A stretch of DNA of 64,000 bases from Undaria pinnatifida (taxonomy: Eukaryota; Sar; Phaeophyceae; Laminariales; Alariaceae): positions 6,544,905 to 6,608,904 of the forward strand of contig JABAKD010000029.1 of assembly GCA_012845835.1 (NCBI GenBank), read 5' to 3'. The notes under the pieces were generated by a model. It was not told where the DNA came from, made no database searches, and saw only the letters and a program-made list of their open reading frames with translations. Position 1 is the first letter of the stretch. Every line of letters starts with the position of its first letter. This document shows, in pieces, positions 12,831-23,289 of the stretch. The position numbers and the translations under genes were made by a program.

Positions 12831-13266
12831 TGTTAAATGTAGCTTATATCAACCAAAATAGTGTGGTGCTCGGGGTATTACGGGAAGTACGGTAGCCCAG
12901 GAATAATATTTGGAAAGTCTGTTGGCTTTAGCGAACGGGACATTGCGGGGTATCTGCCATAGTGAGAACTGATACATTGTGGCCTGTTGATGGACAGTGT
13001 ATTTGTGGTTTGGGGCGGTACGGGGGATTATGACTCTTGGGCGGGCTTAGTGGGGAGCAGCTTGTGCCCCCCTTCATCTCACTCTTCTCTACACCCACCT
13101 CTCCCCGTCTTCTCTCCGTTTTCGCTCTGGTACTGCTGATATATTCAAGACATAAACACCATCTTCTTTTATCTCGGGCGTACTGCAGATGGCAGTACTT
13201 TGTCTACGGACACAGCTCGGGGCTGTTGCTGCTACTCCGTCTCCTAAACATCACTGTAATTGAATA
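12831..13266 (+). repeat. 3' LTR of copia element C
   Basis: Direct repeat of 7263-7687. The preceding GCGAGGG is a plausible polypurine tract. The LTR is followed by gagta, the second copy of the target duplication, and then by the continuing leader repeats of element D. Confidence 0.92.
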
Positions 13267-13430
13267 GAGTACGGGTCGAGAACAAGCTCGAGGCGTTCAG
13301 TTAGACTGCACCAGCTGCAGCATAGACGGCGCAGATAGTGCACGTCGGAGGACCATGCTGCACTAGCTGGGGCATTGACGGCACGGATAGTGTACGTCAG
13401 TAGAAGAGGGCGCATGCCGAGTTTTACAAG
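13267..13430 (+). repeat. Leader tandem repeats of element D, right part
   Basis: Continues the array of 6955-7262 after element C: GAGTACGGGTCGAG, CACCAGCTGCAGCATAGACG and a second weaker unit with CACTAGCTGGGGCATTGACG. The pick-up at the target duplication shows that element C landed inside this array. Confidence 0.7.
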
Positions 13431-13449
13431 CTCAGGGGGTCGTTTTCTA

Positions 13450-14400
13450 TATGCGTGCACAAGGATCGCAACAAGGTATTAAGAAGACTTTTATGTCCAC
13501 TGCTGAGCGGGCGGACCATCATCATGGATGGCACAACGAAAACTCTTCACGATATCTTGAAAAGAAAATGAAATTCGACGGCAAGAAGGTGGACGACCTT
13601 TGTCAATGGGGTTCCAAGCTTCGTGATACTCTCAGCATCTACAATGGGGCCGTATTCAACATCCTTTAAGGGCAAGAGCGATAGCCTGAAGCCGACGACA
13701 GTCAGGCCACTGCCAGTGCGGCGTAGGACGCCGTCCACCAGGATCTGCTCAGCAAAATTTTACTCTCGACAGACGGCGATGCGTTTTTCGTCGTACGGCG
13801 ATTTGAGGGCACCTTGCAGTAGAGGATGGAGCAGGACATTGACCACTGGCATGGGCAGCGCTACGTGAGAAGTTGAAAGGGATTTCACGCGAAGCAATTC
13901 GCTCGACGCATTCACAAATGAGCAATACTCGTAAACGTTCAGATCAAGATCTTGACGAGTATCTCTTCATCGTGGATACCTGCCGTGATCGCCTTAACGC
14001 ATGCAACCCGCCAGAGGGTCCCACAAATCGTCAGTACGATAATGGTTTCCGCAAGCTCTACCGCGCCATTAAAAAGCAATCCGACAAGCCTACCTGAAAC
14101 GAGGAGACTTCGGACTTGCCGATATCCGGTGTATGATGGCGGCCACTTACGCAGAAAATCTGGCCCGTTCATGTTCTGATTCATTCAGGGGTATCGCGGG
14201 ACGTGGTGCCGCCATGCAGGCAATGGCCCGCGATAGCAATGACACGAAGCGTCACTTTTGTGGTCGTGTCGGTCACTTAAAACAAACGTGCCCCCTACGC
14301 GTCAAGCAACCGAAGCAGCGACTGAAGCAGCGTGAAGACCAACAGGAAAACCCACCCAGACAGCACCAACGAAGCCGTGGACGCGAGTGAGGCCCCATGT
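13450..14400 (+). pseudogene. gag region of copia element D
   Basis: Gag-like remnant with a recognisable MKFDGKK...LCQWGSKL segment near 13566-13620, a helical stretch (RSDQDLDEYLFIVDTCRDRL near 13942-14000) and a zinc-knuckle remnant HFCGRVGHLKQTC near 14252-14292, followed by a Lys/Arg/Gln-rich tail. Fossil. Confidence 0.7.
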
Positions 14401-15284
14401 TGCGCTCATACCACAGGACAACCTTCAATAGCGACACCGTCTGCCGGGGCCAGGAGGCGCAAACAGGCTGACGGCAACGCTCATATTTCTGCAACAGGGC
14501 CTTCGCGGATATTGGGAATATGCAGCGCTTTCGATATTCCAGAAGAAGACGATCAGCGGGACCGCCTCTACATGTTTTTCACAGAGAAAAAGGTACATCC
14601 CACGGCAGCAACTACAGCTGAGCCCAGCCACAAGCAGGAAACCTCGTCATTCAGCTCACTATCAGGATCGCTCTCTTGGCCATTTGTGGAACACATCAAG
14701 CTCCCTGTCTCTTTTGGAGCTCAGGAATAGTCGGACGTTTCCTGCATGAACGGTGAGCAGACAGTGAGGGTGGATCGTTCTACGATTTGGCCCCGGAGCT
14801 GCCAGAACTGGCCGAGATCGAGCGCAACCCGCACAAGAGGGGTAATGTTGTTGCTGTCCTACTCGCCCGTGGAGCCCCAGGCCCCCATTTCGACGATACT
14901 ATAATCCCCGATCTTAAAAACATCGTGTACAGTAATATGACTCCCTCTGTACGCCTCGCACGATTTTCACAGCTGGAGGAGCCCTGCTGGACAGCACAGC
15001 GGAGGGTGTCATACAAGGCCTCACCACGGACGACTGCAGAGAACAGCACCTCGAGCGAATCACAGTTCTAATTTTGTCCGGTATTGGGCGCAGTCCTTTC
15101 TCCAACAGAAAAGTAACGGCGCGAAAAGGCATCGTTTCGATTGTCGATGTCATCAAACCCACGCTTCAGGCGGGCCACATTACCGTGTCAATTCGCAGAG
15201 AAAACGACGAGCTCTACTCCTTCAAGCTAGACCTCAGTGATAGACGCACCGGAAAGCAGCTGGCGATGAATGCGGCGACTAATT

Positions 15285-16175
15285 CCTAAGTGTGGCACCA
15301 GCGGTTGGGTCACCTCAATAGGCGCAGCCTGGAGCTCTTGAACAGGAAGAACGGCAATAGGGTCGCTTTTGACGGTTCTATTGCGGACTGTGAACTATGT
15401 GCGATGGAGAAAGACGATCAGCTGGTTCACTAAAAGAAAACCAACCACCACTGAATTAATGCCCCCTTTCAGCTTGTGCACGGAGATCTCATGAGCCCCT
15501 TGAAACCGACGGCCCATGGTGGATATAATTTTGTCAGCAAGATTACCGACCAGTTCATCAAGCTGACCGCCGTCCACCTTCTCTGCAGCAAATATCAAGC
15601 CCTCACCTCACGTTAGCTGTTCGTCACTTCAACAGTGACACCTCTCGCAAATTGCAGCATCAGATGGCGCGCCGACATGGCAATCGAATATGATGGCGAC
15701 AAATTTAGGACCACTGCCTAGGAACAAGCACAATTCAAGGATTCGCCGCCTTCAACACGCCACAGCAGATCGGTGTATCCAAACGCGTTGGGGGAACATT
15801 GTGCGGAATGGTCCGCTGCATGCTCGTCGACATCAGACTCTCTCTTTTTCTGTGGGGAAAATTGACGACGTCGTCCTATATGTGCAATCGCATCCCGCAT
15901 TGGACGCTCAAAATGGAGTCACGTTATATGATTATTTACGGCAAACATGCCGACCTTTCGCACCTCAGAGTATTCGGCGCGAGAGCGTTTGTCCACATCA
16001 AAGGCGTCAACAAGGTCGATTACACTTCGTGGGGAAGGAAAGATGAGCAACTACAGCCAGAACGAAAGCATCTCATTCCGAATCTGGAACTTCAACACGC
16101 GTCGAGTAGTCAAAAGAAGGCAAGTCGTCTTCATCGAACTACCATTGTACTTGCTTCCCCTATCCCGGCGGCTTT
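15285..16175 (+). pseudogene. pre-integrase and integrase region, element D
   Basis: The pre-integrase block reads WHQRLGHLNRRSLELL (near 15292-15340) with CELC near 15390, the His/Cys zinc-binding arrangement of copia integrases. The core follows with HGDLMSPLKPTAHGGYNFVS (near 15478-15540) and YMCNRIPH and YGKHADLSHLRVFG (near 15880-15980). Fossil with several breaks. Confidence 0.85.
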
Positions 16176-16799
16176 TCGCCGCTACAGCGTCTGAAAGCTC
16201 CAACGTTTCACATCTACGACAACAGCCTCGATGCCAACTACTCTTCACGCAATGGTATGATGCAGGATGTAAAAAACTACACGAGTGCTTTGGACTTCGA
16301 AGTCAACCACTGACTACATATTCACACACCCGAGGATTCTTCGCCTGGGGAAATCACTATACAGGAATCGCCGTCTTCAGCTATATATGTACGTGTACTT
16401 GCGTCAGGAACGGCGCCTGCACGCGTGTCGTCACCGGCGGCACTGCAAGCAACCGCTACGGTCACCGACGGCTACACCATGCAGCCTGGTGTTACCCGCC
16501 CGGACCTCGCAGTCAAGTTCGTTCGCCTGCACGTTCGCACTATGGGGCAAATCGAAACAGCCACTCAGCTTTGGCAGGTTTCTTCCAGATGGGCACGGTT
16601 CAACAGGTGCACAAGCTAGGGCCTACCAAGCTAGGATCTCACGCAAATTTGGACATTGCGTACCAAATCGACGACACGTTCAGCACAAGGAAAGTCTACT
16701 CCACGATTAATTCTCGACGTGCGATCGAAATGAGAAAGTCTTCAACACCTCGAAGGAAACTATGGGCCTTCGACAAGCAGCGCCTTGGACGGCAGGATC

Positions 16800-18050
16800 T
16801 GACATAGATTTCGCAAACGTGGAGAAGCGCGACGTCTACGATCTGATCCCAATAATCTCAGTCCCGACGGGACGGAGGGTGGTCGGCACGTGGTGGGTAA
16901 ACAAACTCAAGGCAGAAGGCACGTAGCCGTCTAGTCGTACACAGAGAGATGGTCTCAGGTCCGTGGAATTGAATCGGCGGCACCTTCTCCTCCGTACGCA
17001 GCCTTCAGAGTATCCCCATGATACTGGTAATCGCGGCGGTACTGGACTACGAGGGGTTTATGAGAGACTTACAGATGGCATTTCTGAACGCCGACGTGGA
17101 GGAAGACAATTTCGAGGAGATGGTCCGCGGCTACGAAATAGCCGAAAAGTCCGGTGTGCCTTTTTTCATGAAACGAAAGAAGTGTTAGTACGGTCTCCGG
17201 CAGAGCCTGAACAATCGGTTCGGCACGATGGACTATCACCTCGCCAAATCGGGTTCTGCCATCTGAAATCCGAACCATGCATTTACGAATACAAGGAGGA
17301 CAGTGTCTTTGTCATTCTTACGCTTTACGCGAATGAACTTCTACTGGACGCAAACAAACAGCTACTGACCAAGCTAAAAAACACAGCTTATAAACGGTTC
17401 GAGCTGACGGACATGGGCGTACGTGTCGAGGGCGCTCGCATGAACGTAACACGTGACCTCAACAAAGCAGGAACGATCACCATAAATCAAATTGACTACA
17501 CGGAGGAGATCGTCGAGCACGTTGGCATGAAGGACTGTAATCTCACCTTAACGTCAAGAGCGGGGAACGTTCGCCCAACCACCCGGAGAAGATTCGACTG
17601 GACAAGGAAGGCCAGCAGCGGTACCAATCAATCGTTGTTGCCACCATGTACCTCGCACAGGTTTCCCGGTATGACATCCTCTACGCCGTAGATCAGCTGG
17701 CACGGGGAATGTCCAAATCTTCCAAGGCTCATGTGGCGGCCGCTAAGCTTCTGCTTTGCTTCTTGCCCGGGTCCACCGACTTCTTCATCACCTACAAGCG
17801 GGGAGGCGTTAAGCTCGCCGCCTTCTCCGATGTTAACTGGGGTAATACCCCCGACACCACTAAATCAACGTCCTCGTACATCGTCATATTAGCACGGCTC
17901 AGTCAGTATTGAAGTAAGAATTTAAGGCCCCACCGCTCAATCAACAATGGAAGCGGAGCTCATCGCAGCAGCGCTAACGATGAACGAGGCTGTCTTCTGC
18001 GAGAGCATGATGCAGGAGCTGCAATTCAAGGATGGGTTCGACAGTATTCC
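16800..18050 (+). pseudogene. reverse transcriptase and RNase H, element D
   Basis: Reverse transcriptase remnants: VVGTWWVNKLKAEG (near 16880-16920), SEPCIYEYKEDSVFVILTLY (near 17270-17330, the region ending in the catalytic block), RFELTDMG (near 17397). RNase H follows: AFSDVNWGNTPDTTKSTSSY near 17821-17880, matching the copia FSDADWAGD..TRKSTSG block, then EAELIAAA near 17953. Fossil. Confidence 0.85.
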
Positions 18051-18431
18051 TCTGGAGAATAACTAGTGCACTCGGGTTAGTCACAGACGCACAAGGTGTG
18101 TTGCTGTTGGAATCGCGCGAACAACAACAGTAAATTTGCTGATTCGAAACCTGTTCAGTGTCCTCACTGTTGGAATCGAGACACGTTTTAGGACCGGTTG
18201 CACGCACGGTTTCGTGACTGGATTAACAACCTCTCTAGCTGTCATTATTTAAGTGCTAGCTCAGTTTCGGTTGGAATACACGAAATACGAAAATTTGAGT
18301 TTTACGAGTTGCGTGAGCAAGTCTGCATTACACCTCAGTGGCAAATGACACGCCTCGTATCTCCCATTTGCGTGTAATTCGGCTTCACGCGGAACATGCT
18401 ATTGAATGAAATGGTATATGCTACTTGCCAT

Positions 18432-18441
18432 TGTGGGGGAG
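18432..18441 (+). promoter_or_regulatory. Polypurine tract of element D
   Basis: TGTGGGGGAG lies directly before the TGTTGAGG start of the 3' LTR. This is the usual site of plus-strand priming in LTR elements. Confidence 0.65.
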
Positions 18442-18989
18442 TGTTGAGGGTAGGTGTTGAAGACTATCACCTGTCAAGGCAATGTTTTGTAGCATTGAGT
18501 GAGGAATTGCCGCACTCATAGTCGTAGGGGAACTAGAAAGTTACGTATGAGCGATACAGCTGAAACGGAATCTTCTTGGAGGAAATGTTCTAGAAAAGCT
18601 GCAGTGTTACCACCTGTTAATCTACTGCAGTAATTGGTTTCAAGATGATTGTGTCGTAACAGGTAGTCGAGTTATCGCAGTCACAGGCTTCTGGAAGGAG
18701 TAGTACGCTGGATGTCTGGATGCTGAGACGGATGATGCGGTTGGCCCAACCCCATTTACTCCTTTCTCTTCTCTCATCCTCTGTTCTTAATCGTCAGTTA
18801 TCAGTGTCTCCTGAACTCTAGACACAGCAGTCCGCTGTTCTCAGGTGTTTCTTTGCTTGGGCAAAAGCGCCCTTTTAAGCATCAATATAATTATGCCTCG
18901 TGCATCTGGCACGCTCCTTCGGTTAGCTTATTTGGTGCCAGCTCCAGTCGCAGCGACCACGTCAGGTCGTATCGTCACATACGCCAATA
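18442..18989 (+). repeat. 3' LTR of copia element D
   Basis: Direct repeat of 6072-6610. It ends CGCCAATA and is followed by gaaga, the second (one-mismatch) copy of the target duplication, then by the interrupted RNase H sequence of element A. Confidence 0.9.
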
Positions 18990-18994
18990 GAAGA

Positions 18995-19302
18995 GGGCGT
19001 CGTATACGGGGCAAATGTTTTCGCTTAGTTATCTAGAGTTAAGCGGATCGTTTGTCCGAGGCTTTGTAGGATAGCCAGGGGGCCATAACGTTGTCGAAGA
19101 ACCCTCTGAGCTCTTATTGGAGCAACCATATCGACGTGTGTTTGCATTTCGTTAGAGAGCTACTTCGTGCGAAGAATATTGATATTCAGTTTATAGGTTC
19201 GGAAGAGCAACACGGGGAAATGTTTGACGAAACCTGTTGCTGCGGCTTATTTCAAATATCACAATAAGGATTTGTTATACCTACTGTTGCAGGATGAGTA
19301 AG
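18995..19302 (+). pseudogene. End of RNase H region of copia element A
   Basis: Copia RNase H C-terminal similarity resumes here: DSQGAITLSKNPLSS and SNHIDVCLHFVRELL (near 19070-19165) match the same blocks of element C (DNKGAIDLAKTPLSS, SKHIDVRYHF). It belongs to the outer element A, from whose first part it is separated by element D. Fossil. Confidence 0.8.
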
Positions 19303-19625
19303 AGGTGTAAGCATTGTTCGATGAGTACTGTGTTTGAGTCATGCGATAAATTGTTTGTCAGGCCGCCGCTTCACGCTACTTTCAAGGACACGGGTGAGTT
19401 GGCCGCTACTTGGCACTTTTGTTTCTGGCCATGGTCATCGTTTTTTTTATGCGGTCATTTGTTTCAATTGCAATGGTTTGGATTGTTTGAATTATACAGG
19501 GGGTTTTGACCTGGTGGCCGGGTTTGCACCGGGTAGGATTTTCTCTGGTTGTTCTTAGGTCCTAGCTTGTTGTCCTGAATGCCCATTCAGTGTCGTCACT
19601 GCTGTGAAAAGCCAGGGATGGCGTT

Positions 19626-19853
19626 TGTTTGGGTGGTCATAGCATCGTCAGTTTCAATAGTTGCAGAGGATTGCGGGGTTGCGCACAAGTTCGCAGGTGA
19701 ATTTTAAGCAATTGTTCTTATGCTACCGCAAGGAGGCTTCGAGCACTTCGCTCCCTGCTTCGTCACTCCTCCTTGCCCTGGTATACAACGACAACAAACA
19801 AACTCGTCAGACCTCGCAACGGTCACTTCATCCGGACTCGGACTCTAGGAACA
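19626..19853 (+). repeat. 3' LTR of copia element A
   Basis: Aligns with 1464-1689, starting TGTTTGGG and ending TAGGAACA. About 320 bp of untranslated sequence with no clear feature separate it from the RNase H end. Confidence 0.72.
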
Positions 19854-19858
19854 GGCTC

Positions 19859-21418
19859 TCCACCCCAACATGAGCCCCCTTGATTGCCTTCGTCACGGCC
19901 GTGATCCTAAACTGCAGCAGCGGCAGTGACAGCCGCCTCCACGGCTCGTGGGAGAAGTCAACCGCCATAAACGTTTCTACCACGGTCGCCTCCTTATCAT
20001 TCATTTCCGTACATCAGGCGACCTAGAATTCTATCAGCTCATTCATCATTCCCCATTCGTTCGTCGTTCTCCGCAGCCAGTTTCCCTTTCCTCTCACGAC
20101 CCTCCAGCTTACCCATGTTCTCCAACACAAGTCCTCCGAGCCGATTTTTCAACTCCCCCAAGTTCGAATGCGCAAACTTTCCGAACACAGCCCCGATCCT
20201 ACCATCCCACGTTTCTGGGCCTGCCACGTAACGGTGGGATACTCTTTGGTTAGCCTTGATTGCACTTCATGTCCATTACCCTTCGTTATCTCGTCTGCCT
20301 ACACGTTCTCGACTCCCCATACGTGCTTGTCTATAAGCGCCGTCCCCCAAACTACTCCAACTTCCCCCCGATCCAAACCATCCCTCCTGACCTAGCCTTC
20401 GCCTTGCCCCCCTTGCAGTTCATCACCCTTTGCACCGCCGGAGAACTACCCGACCTCATCAGCACCGCCCCCTCCACCCACACAGGTCTATCCTTTGTGA
20501 TCAGTGTCGTCACAAATCGTCGCAAACGCCGTCATTACCATCTGGTATTAATAGAACGAGGCGTCTGAAAACGTCGTCCTCCGGTGAGGGGCTACTTCAG
20601 AACCGAACAAACGGCGCAACCAAGTCCTCTCCTCTTTTCGCCAGCCTCCCGTCAGGCACCGTTTTCACCACTCCACTTCCACCATGAACTAGTCCGTCAG
20701 CTCCAATACCGTCCGTTGCTCTTCCTTCCTCCTACCCCTTCCCTACCCTCCCCCCTTCTCAAACAGTTTTCCTGCATTTCCATTCAGATGCAGCTTGGTC
20801 AGCTGCAGTAGCCGACGCACGAAATCTTCCCTGCTCTGAATACGCACGCCACACAAGGACACCCTGTACTGTCGCCTTGCTCCTCTCACCGGGCCATCCT
20901 CTAGAATCTCCTGTAACTCGTTGATCTTTACGTCTTGTAGGGATATCGTCCTTCTCTCCGGGTCTAGGTGAAACCTAACACTTGCTACCGGAGTCCCCGG
21001 TCGGTCACCTTTATGCGGAACAGCAGAAGCTCCTTCCTCATCCACATCGCCTGGTGTTGATTCGATGCCAGCGTCGGCGACGGCGCTAGGCACTCCCTCC
21101 GTCTACGTTCCACTGCATCTCCACCTATTCCCTGTCATCCGCGAAGAAACCTACCCACTCAGGATCCACCGTCAATTCCCCCTCTGCCCCCTTGACCATG
21201 CATCCTAGTGGCAACGGCTCCACCGCCACTCCTGTATGCCCTGGGATGCGGACATGCGCTGTGGTAACCGTACCCTAATCCAGCATCGTCGCCGATGCCT
21301 TTGTCGTCTGCCGCTGTACATGCTGGATCGCGCTGGGGATTAGCCCCCATCATCCCGGGCTCTCCCTCCGTCCGACCTGCACGCGCCAGTCAATAAATCT
21401 GGAACCTCCCCGAGTCAG
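19859..21418. other. Pyrimidine-rich block, minus strand purine-rich, unrecognised
   Basis: Same C/T bias as 541-1458. On the minus strand a frame of 116 codons at 20743-21093 has a less biased, more protein-like stretch (ISLQDVKINELQEILEDG, then REDFVRRLLQLTKLHL) that could be an authentic remnant, and another lies at 20039-20227 (ETWDGRIGAVFGKF). I cannot assign either to a family. No promoter, RNA gene or clear splice pattern seen. Confidence 0.4.
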
Positions 21419-21420
21419 TC

Positions 21421-21660
21421 GTACTACGGTATCCCCCCTCCGACTGTTCTTTGATGAAACAGTCGGCTGTGGGACCAACTCTCGGGCCTATCCCCTGAAC
21501 CCAGGTACCCCTTTTTACCCCGACGTCATAGGTCGAGAGTTCTTTACAAACAAGCACTGTATGAATATATGCTTTTCACGCCATCCGTCCTCGTGTGGAG
21601 CAGCCATGCAACATTCGTTGAAGAACATAGCTGGGTTTTTGGGGGGCTATCGTAGAATCA
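21421..21660 (+). mobile_element. Small inverted-repeat element, copy 1 (MITE-like)
   Basis: About 240 bp with inverted ends TACTACGGTATCCCCCC and GGGGGGCTATCGTAGAA. It shares an internal CCCCGACGTCA segment and the right-end sequence GAGCAGCCATG...TTCGTT with copies at 23514, 37087 and 53124. Non-coding. Terminal inverted repeats with no coding capacity are the mark of a MITE. Confidence 0.75.
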
Positions 21661-23285
21661 GTCCCAACACGTACCAGAAATTCGCTGCCCCAGCCTGGTC
21701 CACTGCCACTTGCCGAAAGGATATCTTCGCGTCGATCTTCTGTATCGGGATCCTCCTTCCCTTCCCAAATTTGCCTCACAGCCCAAGCACTTTCCTAGTA
21801 ATTGGCCCGTCGCACTCGCAGGTGGCATTGCAGAATCAGTCCCCACTATGTCGTCATCGCCTCCGGTTCGCCGGCTGTACGTCGAACCATTTAATGTCGT
21901 CCTCGTCCCTTTCTCTTCCATTTCTCCCACCGGGTAAAACAGCTTTATCTCACTATATCCGCGCCAATCTCATCGGCATCACGATCGCCTTTTCCTCTTG
22001 ACATATCCCAACGCTTTTTCCCATACCTCGGCCACGTGAATCCTGGTGTTGTACTAGTTATTGTATGCAAGCTCCCGCTCGATGTCACCTCCGGAGCCTA
22101 CCTCCACCGTCACGCCCACTTTCGTCGTCTGATCCAGCAGTTGAAAATACTAGATATAGTGTTGTTTCTGGAAACATTCCGTCACCCGCCCTACGTAAAT
22201 ATGTGATACAAGCAGCTCCCCGCCCAACTCCCACGTCACCTACCCCACACCCCCTCATTTCGTAACATCCCCCCCCCCCTTTCATCCACGACCCCCAACA
22301 GTCGATGTCTCGCATCTGCATCTTCTCCTTGTCTTCCCTAGGTGCTCCATCGCATTCACCATAAGATCGCCTCTTGTTCTTCCATTCATCCGATTTCGCG
22401 TGACTCCGTTGCCGTGTTTTCTCCCACCCCCCTGTGCGCGACTCCTTTACCACGTACAACTTTCATGGCCCCGTTTCCGACACTTAACCTTCCCTGAATG
22501 CGTGTGGCTCTGTGGCCGCCCACTTCTTCCTTCCCTATTCCGCGGGCCCTTGCCATAGCCCCCTTCGGGTTTCCCCTGAGCAACCTGGCTGCCGTTGGCT
22601 TCCTCCCTTTTTCAATTTTTGCCTCGCACCCATTCGGCCCCCTTCCCACGGGCTCCCTCTTTCTCGTCATGCGTGGCCCTATGGCCGTGATGCCTCCTTC
22701 ATTAGTTGTGTACGGCTCCGTTGCCGCACAACCTCTTTCCTCCTCTTTGCACGGCCCTTCTTCGTCACTTACCCGCCATTTTCTTCTTTGCGTCGTCTGA
22801 CCGCCGTGGGCCTCCCACCTTTTTCCCCAAGGTCCTTTTTCATCGCAGCCGTTCACGCCCGTTGCCCCTACCTCCCGTTTCCTGGTCATGCTCGTCCCAT
22901 GCACCGTCCACTTCGTCGCCCCCCTCCGTTTGAGAACACATTTGCGTCCTCCCTCCCGTACCTTACTGCCACCCTCGTAACTCTCTCTCATGCACTACTC
23001 CATTCTACTCATCCCCCTTGACCTCTCTTCCTTTTGACCTCCGCCTTCCCCCCCCTGCCCCTTTTTTGGTTTACCTGGGAAGACCGGTTTAACCGACCCT
23101 TGTATCGACCCCCCCCCTGCGACGTTGGTCTCCCAGCCGTTCCGATTCCTAGGGCGACCCTGAATGTGCTCGCACCGTTCCATGTGTAGCCGGCTGTTTT
23201 TAGGTAGCCCTGCGCTCCCGCGGAACCCGTGTCCTCAATTTTCCTTTTTGTTTTTTTTCTTCCACCGCCCCTCTCCCTTTGGTGC
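21661..23285. other. Pyrimidine-rich block continued, unrecognised
   Basis: C/T-rich + strand. The minus frame at 22386-22991 (about 200 codons) is dominated by Gly, Arg, Lys and Glu with loosely repeated segments such as MTRKREVGATGVNGC and MTRKREPVGRGPNGC, which correspond to a degenerate repeat of roughly 150-200 bp. This could be a repetitive low-complexity coding relic or simply a biased repeat. No known domain. Confidence 0.4.
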
Positions 23286-23289
23286 AAAA

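Larger units (their letters stand above)
7263..13266 (+). mobile_element. Ty1/copia retrotransposon C (innermost, fossil)
   Basis: The youngest and best-preserved copia element: about 6.0 kb with LTRs at 7263-7687 and 12831-13266 and a perfect 5-bp target duplication gagta (7258-7262 and 13267-13271). It sits in the tandem-repeat leader of element D. Parts in order: gag (about 7728-8600), protease with WILDSGAT (about 8994-9305), integrase (about 9590-10480), reverse transcriptase (about 11280-11850) and RNase H (about 11990-12720). It is broken, with about ten breaks, but long coding stretches survive. LTRs differ by roughly one base in ten by eye. Confidence 0.92.
6072..18989 (+). mobile_element. 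Ty1/copia retrotransposon D (nested in A, fossil)
   Basis: A copia element inserted in element A's RNase H region. Its LTRs are 6072-6610 and 18442-18989 (about 540 bp, both starting TGTTGAGG), with target duplications gaagg (6067-6071) and gaaga (18990-18994). A primer-binding-like site follows the 5' LTR and a polypurine tract (TGGGGGAG) immediately precedes the 3' LTR. A leader of about 90-bp tandem units follows and is itself split by element C. Coding similarity runs from 13.45 to about 18.05 kb: gag, pre-integrase, integrase, reverse transcriptase, RNase H. Broken, with more than a dozen breaks; LTRs differ by roughly one base in five by eye, intermediate between C and A. Confidence 0.88.
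1464..19853 (+). mobile_element. Ty1/copia retrotransposon A (outer, fossil)
   Basis: An old Ty1/copia element with about 226-bp direct LTRs at 1464-1689 and 19626-19853, flanked by a near-matching 5-bp target duplication (ggttc at 1459, ggctc at 19854). In order it carries a gag region with a CCHC-like zinc knuckle (about 1720-3235), an integrase region (about 3320-4160), reverse transcriptase (about 5060-5700) and RNase H. The RNase H is interrupted at 6071 by element D and resumes at about 18995-19302. Without its inserts it is about 5.5 kb, normal for the superfamily. It is a broken fossil with well over a dozen breaks. Its LTRs differ by roughly one base in three by eye, the most diverged pair here, so it is the oldest of the three. 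Confidence 0.85.

Noticed and set aside
22386-22991. A 200-codon minus frame as a real gene
   Set aside because: Composition follows the purine bias of the block, the frame has loose internal repeats and no domain; listed only as unrecognised sequence.
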